From assembly GCA_016165875.1 (NCBI GenBank), contig JABBOT010000012.1, positions 8,215,534-8,279,533 of the forward strand: a DNA stretch of 64,000 bases, read 5' to 3'. Within the stretch, counting starts at the first letter, position 1. Every line of letters begins with the position of its first letter. The position numbers and the translations under genes are program-made. Source of the stretch: Acanthopleura granulata (lineage: Eukaryota > Mollusca > Polyplacophora > Chitonida > Chitonidae). The notes beneath the pieces are model-generated. The model was not told the origin of the DNA. It was given only the letters and a program-made list of their open reading frames with translations, and did not search any database. Below, piece after piece: positions 27,301 through 40,800 of this stretch.

Positions 27301-30300
27301 TAATGAGCCGGAATTGTCCAAATCCAACTTTCGGAATCGTTTGCCAAGCCTCTTTATCTCATCAGCATCAACTGTCAAAATACACAACAATTATTAAAAC
27401 AAGCTTCCCAATAGCCCCTAAATAACATTATCACTGAAACTGGTAAGTTGAAAGTGGAAAACATAAATTATGAGACCTAAACTTTTTCATGGAACACTGT
27501 ACTGTGCATATCAAGTGTTGAGCTTCAGATATCATACTTCAGATACATCAACTATGGAACAGGTGGTTACCTTCTAGGGTATTAAAGTTGCTCACGGGCC
27601 AAATATAATAAATTTATACGATCTTGTTCATTGCTCCTTCCATGATCATTGAAATTTAAATGTAGGAGGACTGTCAACTGACAAAAATATGAGCTTCTGT
27701 TCTGAGGTATTACACTTGACTTGAAGTTACCACTGGACTCAAAAATTTCCCCAAAATATTAATAGTATTTGGTATTATTCTCTCATAAATTAGAAGCAAG
27801 ATTATTGTATTATATATTGTATGCATGGAAATCAAATTATAGAAAGCACGTAAATGTGACAGTCTGAAAATGATTCAAAATTCATGGAATAAAATATAAA
27901 ATTCTGCCCCTGGAAAGTTTGGGCACAGTCATTCCCGTTTTCTCCATACACATAAAAGTATGTCCTTTGCATTCAAATCCATGAAATTTCTCACTAAATA
28001 TACATCTACAAGGCTTGATTGACAAGAGTTTATTCAAAATCAAACTTCAGCATATATGTACTAATTCCAGACCTACACATAGTTGGAATATTGGTTTTGT
28101 CATATCCCTAGTGTATGTACCCAACCAAAGGCTGAAGGCCTAGATTTTTGAATTCATACAACAATAATTACCAATGTAAGTGAAAACTGATTTCAATTGC
28201 ACCCTGGTTTAAATGAAGAAAATTTCATTCCTTAGTTTGCTCTAGACCACATGATAAACTCAGGTGCTCTCTCACAGCTCCTGCAATCTATGAAGTACAT
28301 CTAGTAGATTCATTGTAAAATAAAGACTGTAAATTCTTAAATCATCACAAACATACAAACAGATGCTGATTGCGTGGTCTGATCAATGTTAACAAAATGA
28401 GGTCCATGAAAGCTGTATAAAGACAGAAAAGTCCTGGCAGAATGATGCAGAAGCCGACCTGTGGATGATTTATATGTAGCCTTTTCAGTAAGCATGACAG
28501 ACCATGGATTAGTTACCCTGTACCTTCTGGAGATAACTATGGCTTTTCTGGGAAACAACGGAAGAAGCCCTTCCCAGTAACTGTGCTGAATTTTTAATTT
28601 GTTGGTAAATCAGGCTAAGGTTTTGCATAAGACCATACACCGCACTGTCTTGTGCTTTTCCACTCTTGATGTACAGGCCTAGTCATGCCAGACAACAAGC
28701 TACGACATGTAAAGCAAACTGATCAGACCATAATTTAGACAGTGCTGGGCAGGTGCCCTTTTTCATCTTGACAATGGGCACTTATTTAGGTAAGTTGAAA
28801 GGACTACTTCTGATCCATTTTGGACAAAGAAGAGCAGTTTTTTTTATAAGTAACTGGAAGAAAAGCATCTGTGTATTAAACAATGAATTATTCCAGATGA
28901 GACCCTGTTAATTAAACTTCAAATCTCACGAAATTTTTATGTTTCAGGACATAAAAAGTGTCGCTAAGATCACAGTATGGAACTCCCATCACTTAACCCT
29001 GATGATTATACAATTTATGTATCACACTCTTTTACACACCTTCTATTCCAATGCTTACATAATAAGGTTCTAAAGTCAAAGCGCATGTAAACAACAACAG
29101 AACAGTAGTAAATATTACTGGTGCATGATGATTACAAATCTCCTGAAAATCAAACACAATATTAATCAGAAAAATTCACAGTCATTTAAGTGGAGAAAAC
29201 TGGATGAAAATGTTGCCAAGAAATACTAAAATCTCCATTCAGTTCATAGTAGAGTGAGATATACAAATAGAAACTTCTCACAGGAAAGGTGAAACACCAT
29301 TACATCAGTCAATCATACATGTGAGAAGAACACAAACCGGTTGGGAGAAAGGTGAAACGGACTTGTAGATGTAAATACTGAAAGTTTTCAGGCACTAGAC
29401 ACAATGTGAACAAGATTTAGTCCAGAGAAGAAAGATAGATATGTACTGAGGACATGTAAACAGTATATGTATCAATATTAAGAATTTTTTTTTGATAAAT
29501 AACATCTGCTACTAAGAAAGGTAAGTGTAATACGTCAACCCTGAACACATTTGTACGATGACATAACAAAACAAAGTAAGGAACAGATCTATAGACTTTC
29601 TAACACGATGCTACAGCTAGCCCACATCCACAACCATAAGCAAGTATAAAGCTACATGTAGACTGAATAGAAACGTCACGCACAACACAACAATATCAGG
29701 CAAAATGAACAGAAACCGCTGCTTCATGAGTAGGCTGACTGTCTCCAAGTCTCCCCACATGATACATAAAGCTGCTTGATAAATGGGGGGAAATCATGAA
29801 ATACATGTACACGGAAAACTTCAACACAAAAACATGTAAAGGATTTTGCTGATCAAAATGGGAAAATCTAGATAAAACCCTAGGAAATGTGAATTACTTG
29901 TACTTACATGCGTAATCCTGAACAGCTGTAGTTGACAGAGTATAGGAGTCAATAGTTAGACACTATTACCTTAAGGCAAAGGCCAAGTGTACACAGGGTT
30001 GTTTTGAAATGTTTAGTTTAAACATGGCCTTATGCCAGACATCTTTGGAATCACACTGATGAAGACAAAGAAAAACATTAACTACAGACGTCAGACTTTT
30101 TACTAAAATCACTGATATTTCCTTGAACTCTTGCGCACTATACAGAAACTAATATATTTCAGTACGACAACCAAAATTCTAATTTAGAAATTGCTTTACG
30201 ATTTTTAGATCAGGTGATCTGGCAGCTAGTTTTATCCACTGAAACATGTTCACGTAACAGCTTCAGCCAATTAAAAACATGCACAAATGTACATGTATAC

Positions 30301-33300
30301 ATATACAATGCAATGAGTGGTATGTCACTCTCATAGTTGATTCTAAGGTCTTGTAATAATATAGCTGTCATTTTAGTGGAAGCAGTGAAGTGCTTATTAA
30401 GAAAATATAGAAATTTTGCTAACAAAAAAAATCCAACAATGTCCAATTTCAACGTTATCTCTTCAGCACTAATTGCATGTCGTTTTTGTATGAAGCATAA
30501 ATATTTCAAGGTGAAATATTAGAAATTTGATTCAGTCAATACAGTGTTTTCATTGGTACTATTCTATGCAATCTAAGGAAATCCAGTGTACCAGTTTTAC
30601 AAAGAGGTTGCTGAAATATGGGATGCATTTATTTACTGTTAATATAGTTTGTTCCTTAATCAAGTCAAGAACTGGACAGATGTTACCTAGGTGTAGTAGG
30701 GTGTGTGTTACATGAATTTCAATTTTTATCAGACAAAAAATTCTTTCAAAAAAATCACAAATTCAAATGCAAATGTGTTCATGTATCGATTATGCTGCAG
30801 TAGGTGTAGATATCCCCTAACACTTATTTACATGAGGTATTGTGTGAAATTTGGGAGAATATATTTTTTATGTTATGAGTAATTCATATGCAAACCATCT
30901 ATAGATCATACTTCTGAAGCATAGTCAAGAATGCTATTTAGGCGACAAGGAATTTCAGCATAATTACTTCAAATACTATTAAAAGCATTTACTAATTTAA
31001 ACTATACACGATCTCATAAATCCTGTATACTTTAACCTGTGAACAAACGGACATGAGGACTGTAATGCCTGTTTCCAGTAATATTGTTTGTTTTACTGTT
31101 GTTCATGTATTCTACTCATAGTCCAGAAGACATCCAGCCAAGGGAAGCTACTCCTACTACTACCAGCTGAAAGCAAGTCTAAAGTGGCTATGGTTTGAAC
31201 GGGTAGGTAGACAGGGTAAAATAGATAAAAACACTGAACAAACTAATAGAGAATAACAATATTCACCATTTTTAGCAGTACTGAGTTCATGGAAACACTC
31301 AGGGAAATACCATCATTACATGTACGGGACATAAACATGGGGGCTACAGAACAATACTGATATTGAAGAGTGAAGTCACACCAGATGTGCAAACACGGAC
31401 GCCCAATGCACAGCACATTCTCTTTACTCTGACGTGTAAGAATTCTGTTATGCCCTAATAATATAGTATTATAATGTAAACTTCTGAATGTGACTTTTGT
31501 CTTGAAATTTAGTATATTCCTGTTAAAGTGTACCTACTTGTACATTTTGCACATGTTTTCACACGAATGTTGCTGATTTTGTTTCTTAATGGAAGATGGG
31601 CTTTTATTTTTCTTTTTAAATTTTACATATGAATATGACCAAATAATGTACATTCTATATTCTGTACATGTATTTGTATATGTAATTTATGTATGGATTT
31701 GTGTTTATCAGCGGTATCATAAATGTCTAATGTATTAATATAAAGGTAAAGTGCATGTACACTACATAGAGCTTATTTGTTATCTTAACAGCCACCTGTC
31801 ATAAAGATACCAAACTAAAGGTGACCGTTGTAAAGTGCATTACAAATGATGCAAAAAACTCTTTCTGTATGATGCACACAACCAACAGTTCAGTGAGCAG
31901 AGAGAAAGTAATCAAATGTAACATCTGTCAGTATGTATGCCGAGGTTAATTATGGTTCACTCTCTCTATTCAGTATTGGCTAATTCTTTAAAGGATTAAA
32001 AAAAATCTGTTGAAAACAGCACTGCTTGGTTCATTTCAAGAGACAGAAAATTTAAGTTTACTATCAATGATTGAGAAAATGCTGCTAAATGAAGTTTGAC
32101 AGGAATATACAGCCGACTAAAATATTAGATGATAACATGACTTTGCAATGGCAAACTGTTTTAATATGGAATGAATGATTATGGTTTTATGCCACATCTG
32201 CAGTTTTTCAGCCATGTCGTGCCAAGTTTTAATGTGGACATTCCAAAACTATATACACTGTACACATCCATACAAGTATATGCATCTATGTACATGTTAA
32301 TATGGATGTGAAAACACAGAGTTACAATTCCTATGAAGTTTACCATACTTCTTGCTACACAAACATGAATGTGCATAGCGTAAACCATGTTATGTTATTC
32401 ATCTGACACCAACATGTTAAGTTTCAATAATAAAATAAAAAGCATTCTTTGAAGGTCTTATTCCTCTTCTGAACCTTAAATAAGATCACGTTTATTTATG
32501 TATTTAGATAGAAAGTGTGTAATACGGATTGAATTATACACTATATATATATTTATCACTTTACACCAATTCTTTTACCAGATATGTATGAAATGATATG
32601 TGGAACAATTAGAATGTTAGCCTGCAATCATCTGATGTTAATAGAAAATATGAATATAAAAATACAGAGATGCTATCAAAATTTATTACATCTAAACTCT
32701 CTCTCATGGAGTAAAATCCTGATGAGAGATTCTATGAAGATAGCTCTGATGTCAAGCTACGCCATGCCATTCATGCAGCCACCTACATTACTGCAAATGC
32801 ACACTGCCAACAATATGCTCCTATGGCTAAATGGTACAGATCTGTGTATGTCTATTCTATGCCCCAAACAGTACTGTATCTACTTCTATTGGCACAAGTA
32901 CATGCCCTTTATAATTATATCACTACTAGAGCAGAGCATGATCTCTTAATACTTACAATTAGAGCAAAGCTCCATAGGAAGTGAATTTTCATTCCCCTGA
33001 AATGCAAAGTACAACAAATATATTAATATAAAAAACAAGTTGGACAAACTTGCAATATTTTCTTTATTACCACATATTACTTGACTTAAGCTTGTGATCT
33101 GTTCATGAGACATTTCACACAATTATTGGTTGTCAGTTTTAGTGGAGGAAGAAAAAGCAGGCCAAGGGAGTGAATGCAACTGTGGGACGGGAAGGCGGCG
33201 ATTGGGGTGAGAAAGGCACTTTGGCAAGCCATCAAGAGCAAACAGAAAACTCTCAAAATTCTTGAAAATTTACTACCTCTTTAAAAAAAAAATCACAAAA

Positions 33301-34660
33301 CATTTCACAGTAGATCGAGTGTTGCATGTACGTACTAAATTTCTCAAAATGTATGAAGAAGCTGTTTGTGTAAAGACTTAATATGGCAGAATGTCAAGAC
33401 TAGTTTTCTTCTAAAGATAAAGTACGGATCGCTGAAAGGCAGCAAAACTGTTCATCCTTGCCACCAATTTCAGCATGTTACAGAACTTATATCTGCTAGT
33501 TATTCTCTATGGCAGAAGAGATCACAGCAGGAATCAGTATAAGTCGTAATATGAGTAGCCTATAATGTGTTACCCACACTTCAAGATCGGATCACAGTAA
33601 CTGAATTCAACTCTCCGAGAACACATTTATTTGAAACACATTTATTTGAAACATGGGTGACTATTTCATCCATGAATATGAAATTAATACGATGACAGCA
33701 TGATTGAATCAAGGTGCCCTGTTTTAGAACATGCATGTACAGCAATATGTACATAAAAGTACAGTTCTGCAGAAAATGCATGTGTTGCTACAAGACCTTT
33801 CCTAACCAGTCCATTTCCACGTCAATTCATTAGAATCCACACAATACATTATGAAATACTTTGAAATCAGAAAAAAGAAAAAACACTTAAAAAACCGAAA
33901 TAACACCCATCACTGACTACCCATGTTTGGATTGAAGTGTAGGCCATAAAAAAGGGCAATGGGCATGATGGTATTAATACTGCAACTGTTGTTAGTCTTT
34001 ACTGCAACAGTGCCAACCATTGAGTCTAATGAAGTCATCTGTACTAACAGCCTAAACATGTCAAGTCATGCTCATTGCATCAGATACAAGAATTAATTAC
34101 TTAAAATTAAGCGTAGTAGTATGTTAATTATTAGGCCTACAGTGTACAAGTGACTATACAGAGGTGGCCCACAAGTTCTGAGTAACACCTCAAGGGTAGG
34201 CGTATGGACAGAAAGAATGCTTATGACAAGAACACAATTAGTGTTATCAACATCCCTAGTCTATAGTCAGCACAACATTAATGTCACCATAACAATATGC
34301 ATCTGCTAATAAATGTCAAAAATATGCCAAGTAAATTAATTTAACATAATTTCCATACTAAACGCTGACTTGACGGAATGAAAAGCACAGATACATAACT
34401 AATAATTGTTCACATTTTATCTGTAATTAGACTGCTCAGTTTAATTTCTGGTTGGAAATTATGTGAAACATTCATCATCACCATGGACATATCTGCAGGC
34501 ATTGCCGTGCATAATTTCAACTGATCACACTGCTGATTTTCGTAATTCATATAACCCATATTCTACACGAAGCCACAAAATTCAGGTCACCAAAAGTTTA
34601 TACATTTTCCCAACGGACCAATAAGAGAAAACACATATTTTTCTCTCATAAACCTACCAT
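24370..34660 (-). CDS. PPP3R1: Calcineurin regulatory subunit B (protein phosphatase 2B)
   Basis: The product is the calcium-binding regulatory subunit that binds catalytic calcineurin A and makes the phosphatase respond to Ca2+. Coding exons, in transcript order: 34660-34658, 32996-32957, 27371-27195, 26945-26886, 25416-25232, 24417-24370. They total 513 nt, which is 170 aa plus stop and the same length as the vertebrate protein, and all phases close. The N-terminus M-G-N-E-N-S carries the Gly2/Ser6 pattern of N-myristoylation. Four canonical EF-hand loops follow: [36 protein letters not shown] and [12 protein letters not shown], at about residues 31, 63, 100 and 141. The C-terminus is HKKMVVDV. 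The initiator exon contributes only the ATG (AAAAAATG followed by donor GTAGGT) and is inferred from phase and position; the other five exons are certain. The gene is head to head with EEF1G. Confidence 0.97.
24600..24812 (+). repeat. SINE-like repeat, family 3
   Basis: It ends in GGCATTAAGCCATAGTCATT followed by CACTCATTC. The same tail occurs at about 40850-40885 (GGCGTTAAGCCATAATCATC, CATTCATTC) and in a shorter form at about 37590-37615. The 5' boundary is uncertain. It lies in the last PPP3R1 intron. Confidence 0.5.
31122..31202 (+). other. Exon-like 81-bp segment antisense inside a PPP3R1 intron
   Basis: An acceptor (TTCTACTCATAG) precedes and a donor (CGG then GTAGGTAG) follows an open frame of exactly 27 codons, phase 0 to phase 0. 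Its translation includes [19 protein letters not shown]. It is richer in G+C than its surroundings. The strand is opposite to PPP3R1. No partner exons were recognised, so it could be a cassette exon of an unseen + strand transcript, a relic, or chance. Confidence 0.25.
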
Positions 34661-34804
34661 TTTTTGTATAAATTGCACGCACTAGAACCAAACGTCTACC
34701 GCAACTCTAATGACATCCGGGTGCTTTGGTCCTTAATATGGACAATTGCGCAGTGTCCACGAAAGTGTGTTTTCACTGCGCAACTTCCTCTTTTAACCGG
34801 TGCA
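34661..34804. promoter_or_regulatory. Bidirectional promoter between PPP3R1 and EEF1G
   Basis: Only 144 bp separate the inferred PPP3R1 start codon from that of EEF1G, so both core promoters and 5'UTRs must lie here. TTGCGCAGTG at 34746-34755 and CACTGCGCAA at 34774-34783 form a perfect 10-bp inverted repeat. TGCGCA is the half-site of NRF-1-type factors. GACATCCGGG at 34712-34721 contains an ETS-like core on the other strand. No TATA box is evident for EEF1G. Factor identities are inferred from motif resemblance only. Confidence 0.75.
34784..34794 (+). promoter_or_regulatory. 5'TOP/TCT-type initiator of EEF1G
   Basis: The pyrimidine tract CTTCCTCTTTT lies 10 bp before the EEF1G ATG. Translation-machinery genes, including elongation factors, typically start transcription at a C within such a tract, giving a 5'TOP mRNA under mTOR control. 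If used, the 5'UTR would be only about 20 nt. Position and composition fit; the start site itself is not demonstrated. Confidence 0.6.
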
Positions 34805-37800
34805 ATGGCGGATGGGGTATGCTATCGTGGCAAGTACTGTCACAATCCGGACTCAATCGTTATCATCTTCATGTAGAAAGGTTAATTTTTCAGAAAAATG
34901 GAAATTTGTTTCTCCCACTGCGTTCTGGTGATATTGTTTTGCTCTCTGGTTTTCAGACACTATACACATACCCGAACAACTTTCGTGCCTACAAGGCACT
35001 CATTGCCTCAAAGTACAGCGGGGCAAATGTGAAAGTTGCAACAGATTTTAAGTTTGGTGAAACCAACAAGACCAAGGACTTCTTGGCCAGATTTCCACTC
35101 GGAAAGGTAAATTAGCTGTTATGCAAGAGGAAATTGTGTTGACATAGAGTCACTGATAAAGAAAAGTTCTGAGTTGTTGTAAGTGCTTGGACCAAATAGT
35201 TGATGGTGTGAACTGACGTAATTTGTGGTTGCAAGCATCTACATTTGTCTCCGATTCAAGTGACACAGCCTCGAGAGTTATGTTGCGAAACAGGATGCAG
35301 CAATGTGGGATGTCGTAAAGACCAGGTTGCTGTGGCTGGGTAAAGTGACGTCAATTCATGCACGAATCTCACTTTGGTCGTCTGACAGGTGTAGGTACTG
35401 GGCATCCATAACGACTTTCTGTATTGAACTGGTGACGTTATAGATGATGGCACTTCCCCCTGAAATCACTGTCAACGCCGTTGATCAGTTTCCTCCCTGA
35501 ATGCCTACATGTGATGAAATGGTGTGCAGACATTTCCCAACATATCTGCTCAGGTGTGAGTTCAGGCCGTAACCAGTCCCTGGAGTAGTTTGGTAATCCA
35601 AAAATCTCAACACATTGCTAAATTTGCAGTCTTTCTTGCCACGGTCATTTTACCGTGTTTGTTATTGTCACTTAGAGCAACTCACGCATGATGTAACCCT
35701 GCAGAGCCAGTCAAATACCGAGTTGTGATCTCAGAATGAGATGACTTTAAAATGTCTGCGACAAGATCTCCGTCAAAATTTAGCACCTTTTCAAGGCTTT
35801 TGGGTGATCGTACTGCACGGCTGGGCTGAACAGGTATGTCTGAGGAATGTCTGCACACCGGATTCATCACGTAGGCATTCAGGGAGGAAACTGATGGACT
35901 TGATTGTCAGGTTCACGCTGATTTTTACAACCTTTTACAACCACCGACCTCAGTACTTCCTAGCAGCATGCTGGGAAGTTGTAAAGACTAAGTTGATGCT
36001 ATTACCATGAGTGGTCAAATCACCCCCTTTCTCTGATGTTCATCATGAAAAACAGGTTGTTAAATGGATTAACATCACTCTACAACTTGACAGTTATCTC
36101 AGCTTAAAACTCCCCCATGCTGTCCTTAATGTATAGAGGATGGGGCTGTGAAAGAGTGTGTGTCCATATTTAAGATGCCTCTGCTTTCATTTCCTGACAG
36201 TTTTCCCCATTTGTTGTCACTGGTAAATCTACAGAAGCGTAAATGAATGCATACTCCTCATAGTGCCAGAAATCATGCACACAATGGATATCACTACCAC
36301 CGCTGGATAAGTTTGATGTTTTGATCATGTGTGAGACACATGGGCTATTTGTTTAGGATAATAGGATAAATCATGCCAGAAATGGGCCTGTTATTAGCTA
36401 TTATGAGAAAAAAAAAAAATCTGCTACTGTTGTCAGTTACGTAAGGCTAGACCACATACTTATTCCCTCGTTATCTCCCTTGCATACATAGTTCCTGCAC
36501 TGTGGATGCTGTATGCATTTGGAATGGGCCAGTTTTACGAAGAGGGTGTAACGCTATAGCAAAAGTAACTACCATGGCAGCCTATTGTACAGTATGTGTC
36601 GTCATGACAGTTAGTTTGACAGAACTTACACCCTGTTTGTAAAATGGGCCCTGGAGGTTTGACTTGGAATTTGTTTGAATTTCAATCAGTTTTATACTTG
36701 TGGTATCAAACAGTGATGGCACAGGGGAACACCTACCTGGAACACCTACCTATGAGTGCGGCCAAACACTAACAACTTAAAAACACTTGATATATTGGGG
36801 ACAGCACATGTTTTACATATGTATTTAAGACAGACTTATGGAAGAAGATAGGAAAGAGTGACGTCAGTTTAGTGAAGAATCTGCTTTTTACAATGAACAT
36901 CTGAATAGTGGGTCAGCCACTAACACCCCCCCCCCCCAAAACAGGGTGACAAACTAAAGCAAAGTCTTTTGCCATTGCATTGCAGTCTCTGCAATAACAT
37001 AAAAGGGCATCTTATCAGTAGAAAAAGGCAAAAACAATGCCAAATGGCATCCGATTTGAATAGTACAATATATATTAACAGTGGAACTACTGTTAATGGG
37101 AGGGAGAGCTTTCAGTGGTAATAAGCCATATGGGTAGGCATGTGGACAAAAAATAAGACAGTACATACATCCAGTCTAATGTTATTTAAGGCATGTATTC
37201 TGTTGTATGGTATCAGTAATGAAATACATATTTTACTGTTAACAGGTTCCAGCTTTCCAGTCCAGTTCTGGGGAAACCATTTTTGAGAGCAATGCCATTG
37301 CCTACTATGGTGAGCCCGCTGAAAGATGTCCTTATAAATAGTCTATTGTGTAGACCTGGTGTAGTATATGGTTGAAATTTGCTGGGAATGTTTTCCTAGT
37401 TCAACATGAAGTTCTCATTTCTGCAGGAATGGCTGTTTGTGTGTTTTTTTGTTGTTTTTTTTAATTGTAATTAAACTGGCATTGTGTGTTCACATTGTAA
37501 TGAAAATTACTCATAGTATGGTGTTAAACAAAATTTTATCAAATTAATAATCATTGATCCCTGGGTTAAAGATGCTCTTGCCATAATGGGGCTGAGCCAT
37601 AAACATTCATTCGTTCTAATAAGTACCAGCTAGCATTTCATGTTGAACAGGTTTAAATGTGGAGTAAGTGGAAATGCGTAGAAGGTTGCCAAGGTTTTGA
37701 ACATAATACAAAAAACATTTTTTTTTTTATAATCTCCATATTTTCTGTATTAAAGGTGAGTTGCAAAGCTTGACCATTGTGTTGTCTGTGTACAGTGTCT

Positions 37801-40800
37801 AACCAGCAACTGATTGGGACATCACAGTTGGAGAAGGCTGCTGTCCTCCAGTGGCTTAACTTTGCCGATAATGAGATCTTGCCCGCCGTTTGCACTTGGG
37901 TGTTTCCTTGTCTAGGTGTCATTCAGTTTAACAAGAATGTAAGTACTTTATTCCTAATCATTTAACGTAGATTCTTTATTCTTTGCCACCGAGATAGATA
38001 TGGCTGAGATATTGCTGTTTGGGTTGGGTGTGGGTGGTTTCATGATTTTCAAGATTCAACTCTGTCCAGTTTTTTCTCACCATAATGCTGGGTGCCTTAG
38101 TATAAGTGACATATTCTTGAGTATGGCACAAAACTGCAATCAAATAAATAACAGACCTTTAATCAGCATGGCCATTTTGTTTTGCTTTATGATTATGTAG
38201 AATTATTGTATTTAATCCTTCACACAGGACACAGAGAAGGCAAAGAAGCAGCTGCAGGTGGCCTTGTCCATGCTGAACGAGTACCTGGGCACTCGTACTT
38301 TCCTCGTGGGAGAGCGCATCACCTTGGCAGATATAGCCTGTGTCTGCAATCTGCTGCTGGCTTACCAGCATGTAAGTTCATTGAAGGGGTACATACCCAG
38401 GCCCTTTGTTCAGTCATACCAAAGATTTTGAAAAATGTTACATGTTGCTGCCTCACTTGGCACTCAGTACTGAGAGACTAGAATAGCGGAACAGGACTGG
38501 TCGTTCCGGTGTCAGTGTAATGTGACTAGGTGTGGTGTCTGATGTGTTCAGCATGATGCTCCTGTAGCGTCAGCACTTCGGCGGCATGGACTCTCCCTGC
38601 CACAAAAAGACACGGTATATTTAGATTCTAAGGAATTGTTGAGTATGATGTTAAACCCAAGCATACAAGCATATAGTGTAACCTGGCTATAATGTGCTAG
38701 ACCGTGGACAGGTTCTGGATCACTTTACAGGCTACATCGTGCTGTAACAGAATGACATTGGCACCAATATATGGTTATGTTCAAAGTCAAGATTTTGAAA
38801 TACGTTTTATGGATGCAGAATAAGCGTTGGCAAAGGCTTTTTTGATCGCCAGTTTAATGTCAGGGCAGGAGATTTTTATTACCTGAGGATTAATCTTCAG
38901 TGTGACGGTAAATGCGTCTACATGGGCGGTAAATGTGTCTACACAGGGGGAGGACAAACATCTCAGCCTCCTCTCGCAGAACTAACCTGGTATCGCATAA
39001 TCATTGAACTAATTCATGGTAATCTCTCCAAAAGTGGAATATAGCTTTGCCCACTTACCTATTTTTCAACAGAAAAAGCTACGGCGTAACTGTTTCCTGT
39101 TTTGCCCAAGTCTGCTCGTATGAATACATGTAGAGGCTCACAAAAGTTTTTGTGTCTGAAGTTCAAAATGGTGGACTCCATAGGGCCAACAGACTATAAC
39201 AAAGCCAGTCATATGACTGCGTTATTATTATTGAACAGAAAAGCGTGTTCACCCTTTAATGCGTGTTTTAGACCTGGCTAAATGAAAACCAATGCATTCA
39301 GTTAAGGAAACACGAATGGTTGACTGACATGACTGAGTTCATCTCAACTCGTATATGTCAGCATGGTAATTTCACCCCCTGTGCTTTCACACCTCGCTTT
39401 ATAGCCATTCAGAAATTTAGAGGCATTTACTGAGACACAAATATTAATCCATTCATGAGGTAGTCTTGTGAAAGTGTGTGAAGATCTGCAGTGAGTCTGC
39501 ACTACAGACAAAGCCACACTCGCGGAAGTAAGATTGCAACAACAACAAGGACATTGTCACACGTGTATTTGAAATCAAAGTTATACATGCACAAGGAAGT
39601 GTAACCTCTGCCATTATTCTTTTCGTTTTGCTTGTCTGACATATTATCCAAGATTTTTCACCTTAAGTACCAATTGAGTCATTTGCTTACAGGCGAAAAT
39701 TGGATAGTTACACCTTCTAAAGGCACGCTGTTTACGTACGTTTTGGTATAAATGCTTGTTCGGTTGATGTTTTGGTTGTTGGCTTCTCAAGTTTAAGCCT
39801 CTCACAATAAAGTACACCAAAAATTTGGGGGAACATGATTTGGATTGCGTTGTATATGATTTTGCGCTATATCGAGGCGTCTTATAGCGAGGCTACATTG
39901 TACATGCATACCCAGGCCATCACATAAAATCTTCTTTTGGGCATACGCGACCCTTTGAGGAGAAGAAGGGTTAGTAGTTACTGTACAGATTCCCTTTTGT
40001 TTTTTGTATTCTGTGTAATGATGATAGAAATTTGAAAGAAATTACACAGTGGAAAGTGAACGCATAAAAAAACAAATTTCATGCTTATGTTTGGAAGGGA
40101 CAGGCAACAAACATTTGTGTGCATCAGCCACACTTTAGACCTCCAGATAAGTACAGGCTGAAAAGGATTCCTGTCATAGATAACCTCTTTTTATAAGGCA
40201 TGTCTCGTCATTTGTTGACTGATGTGTAAGAGAGAGAGGAAGAATAAAACTTGGTGATTTACTGGACTGTGGTGGTCTCTGATCACTATTTCAGTCTGTC
40301 ATCTACATGTTGATGAAATTTTTTTAAAGGAGAGTCTTTAATGTTGGAGAAAGATTGTCCTGTATGTACAAACATATGAATTCCTGTAACGCAGTGTTTT
40401 TTATAACATTAAATGAGGTGTATTTCACCTTGGTGAAAAGAATTGATATATCATAGATACTCTTGTTGGTTGAATCTGAATACATGAAATAATCGTGACA
40501 GTAGCTAGAGTAGCAGTGAGTACTTAGTGTATAGTGGATATGTTTTTCAGTGTACTGAGCATTGTCTGTTTTTTAGGTGTTTGACCCACAGTTCAGGAAG
40601 CCTTACGTGAATGTAAACAGATGGTTTGTCACACTCATAAACCAGCCCAACTTCAAAGCCGTCATAGGAAACTTTCAGCTGTGTACAAAGGCCGCACAGT
40701 TTGATGGTAATTCAAACATATGATGATCTTATCACTGCATGGACATGAGGCATGGATTCCAACCCAGCCTGGTCAGGGAACTTGTAGATTTCCCTGCTTT

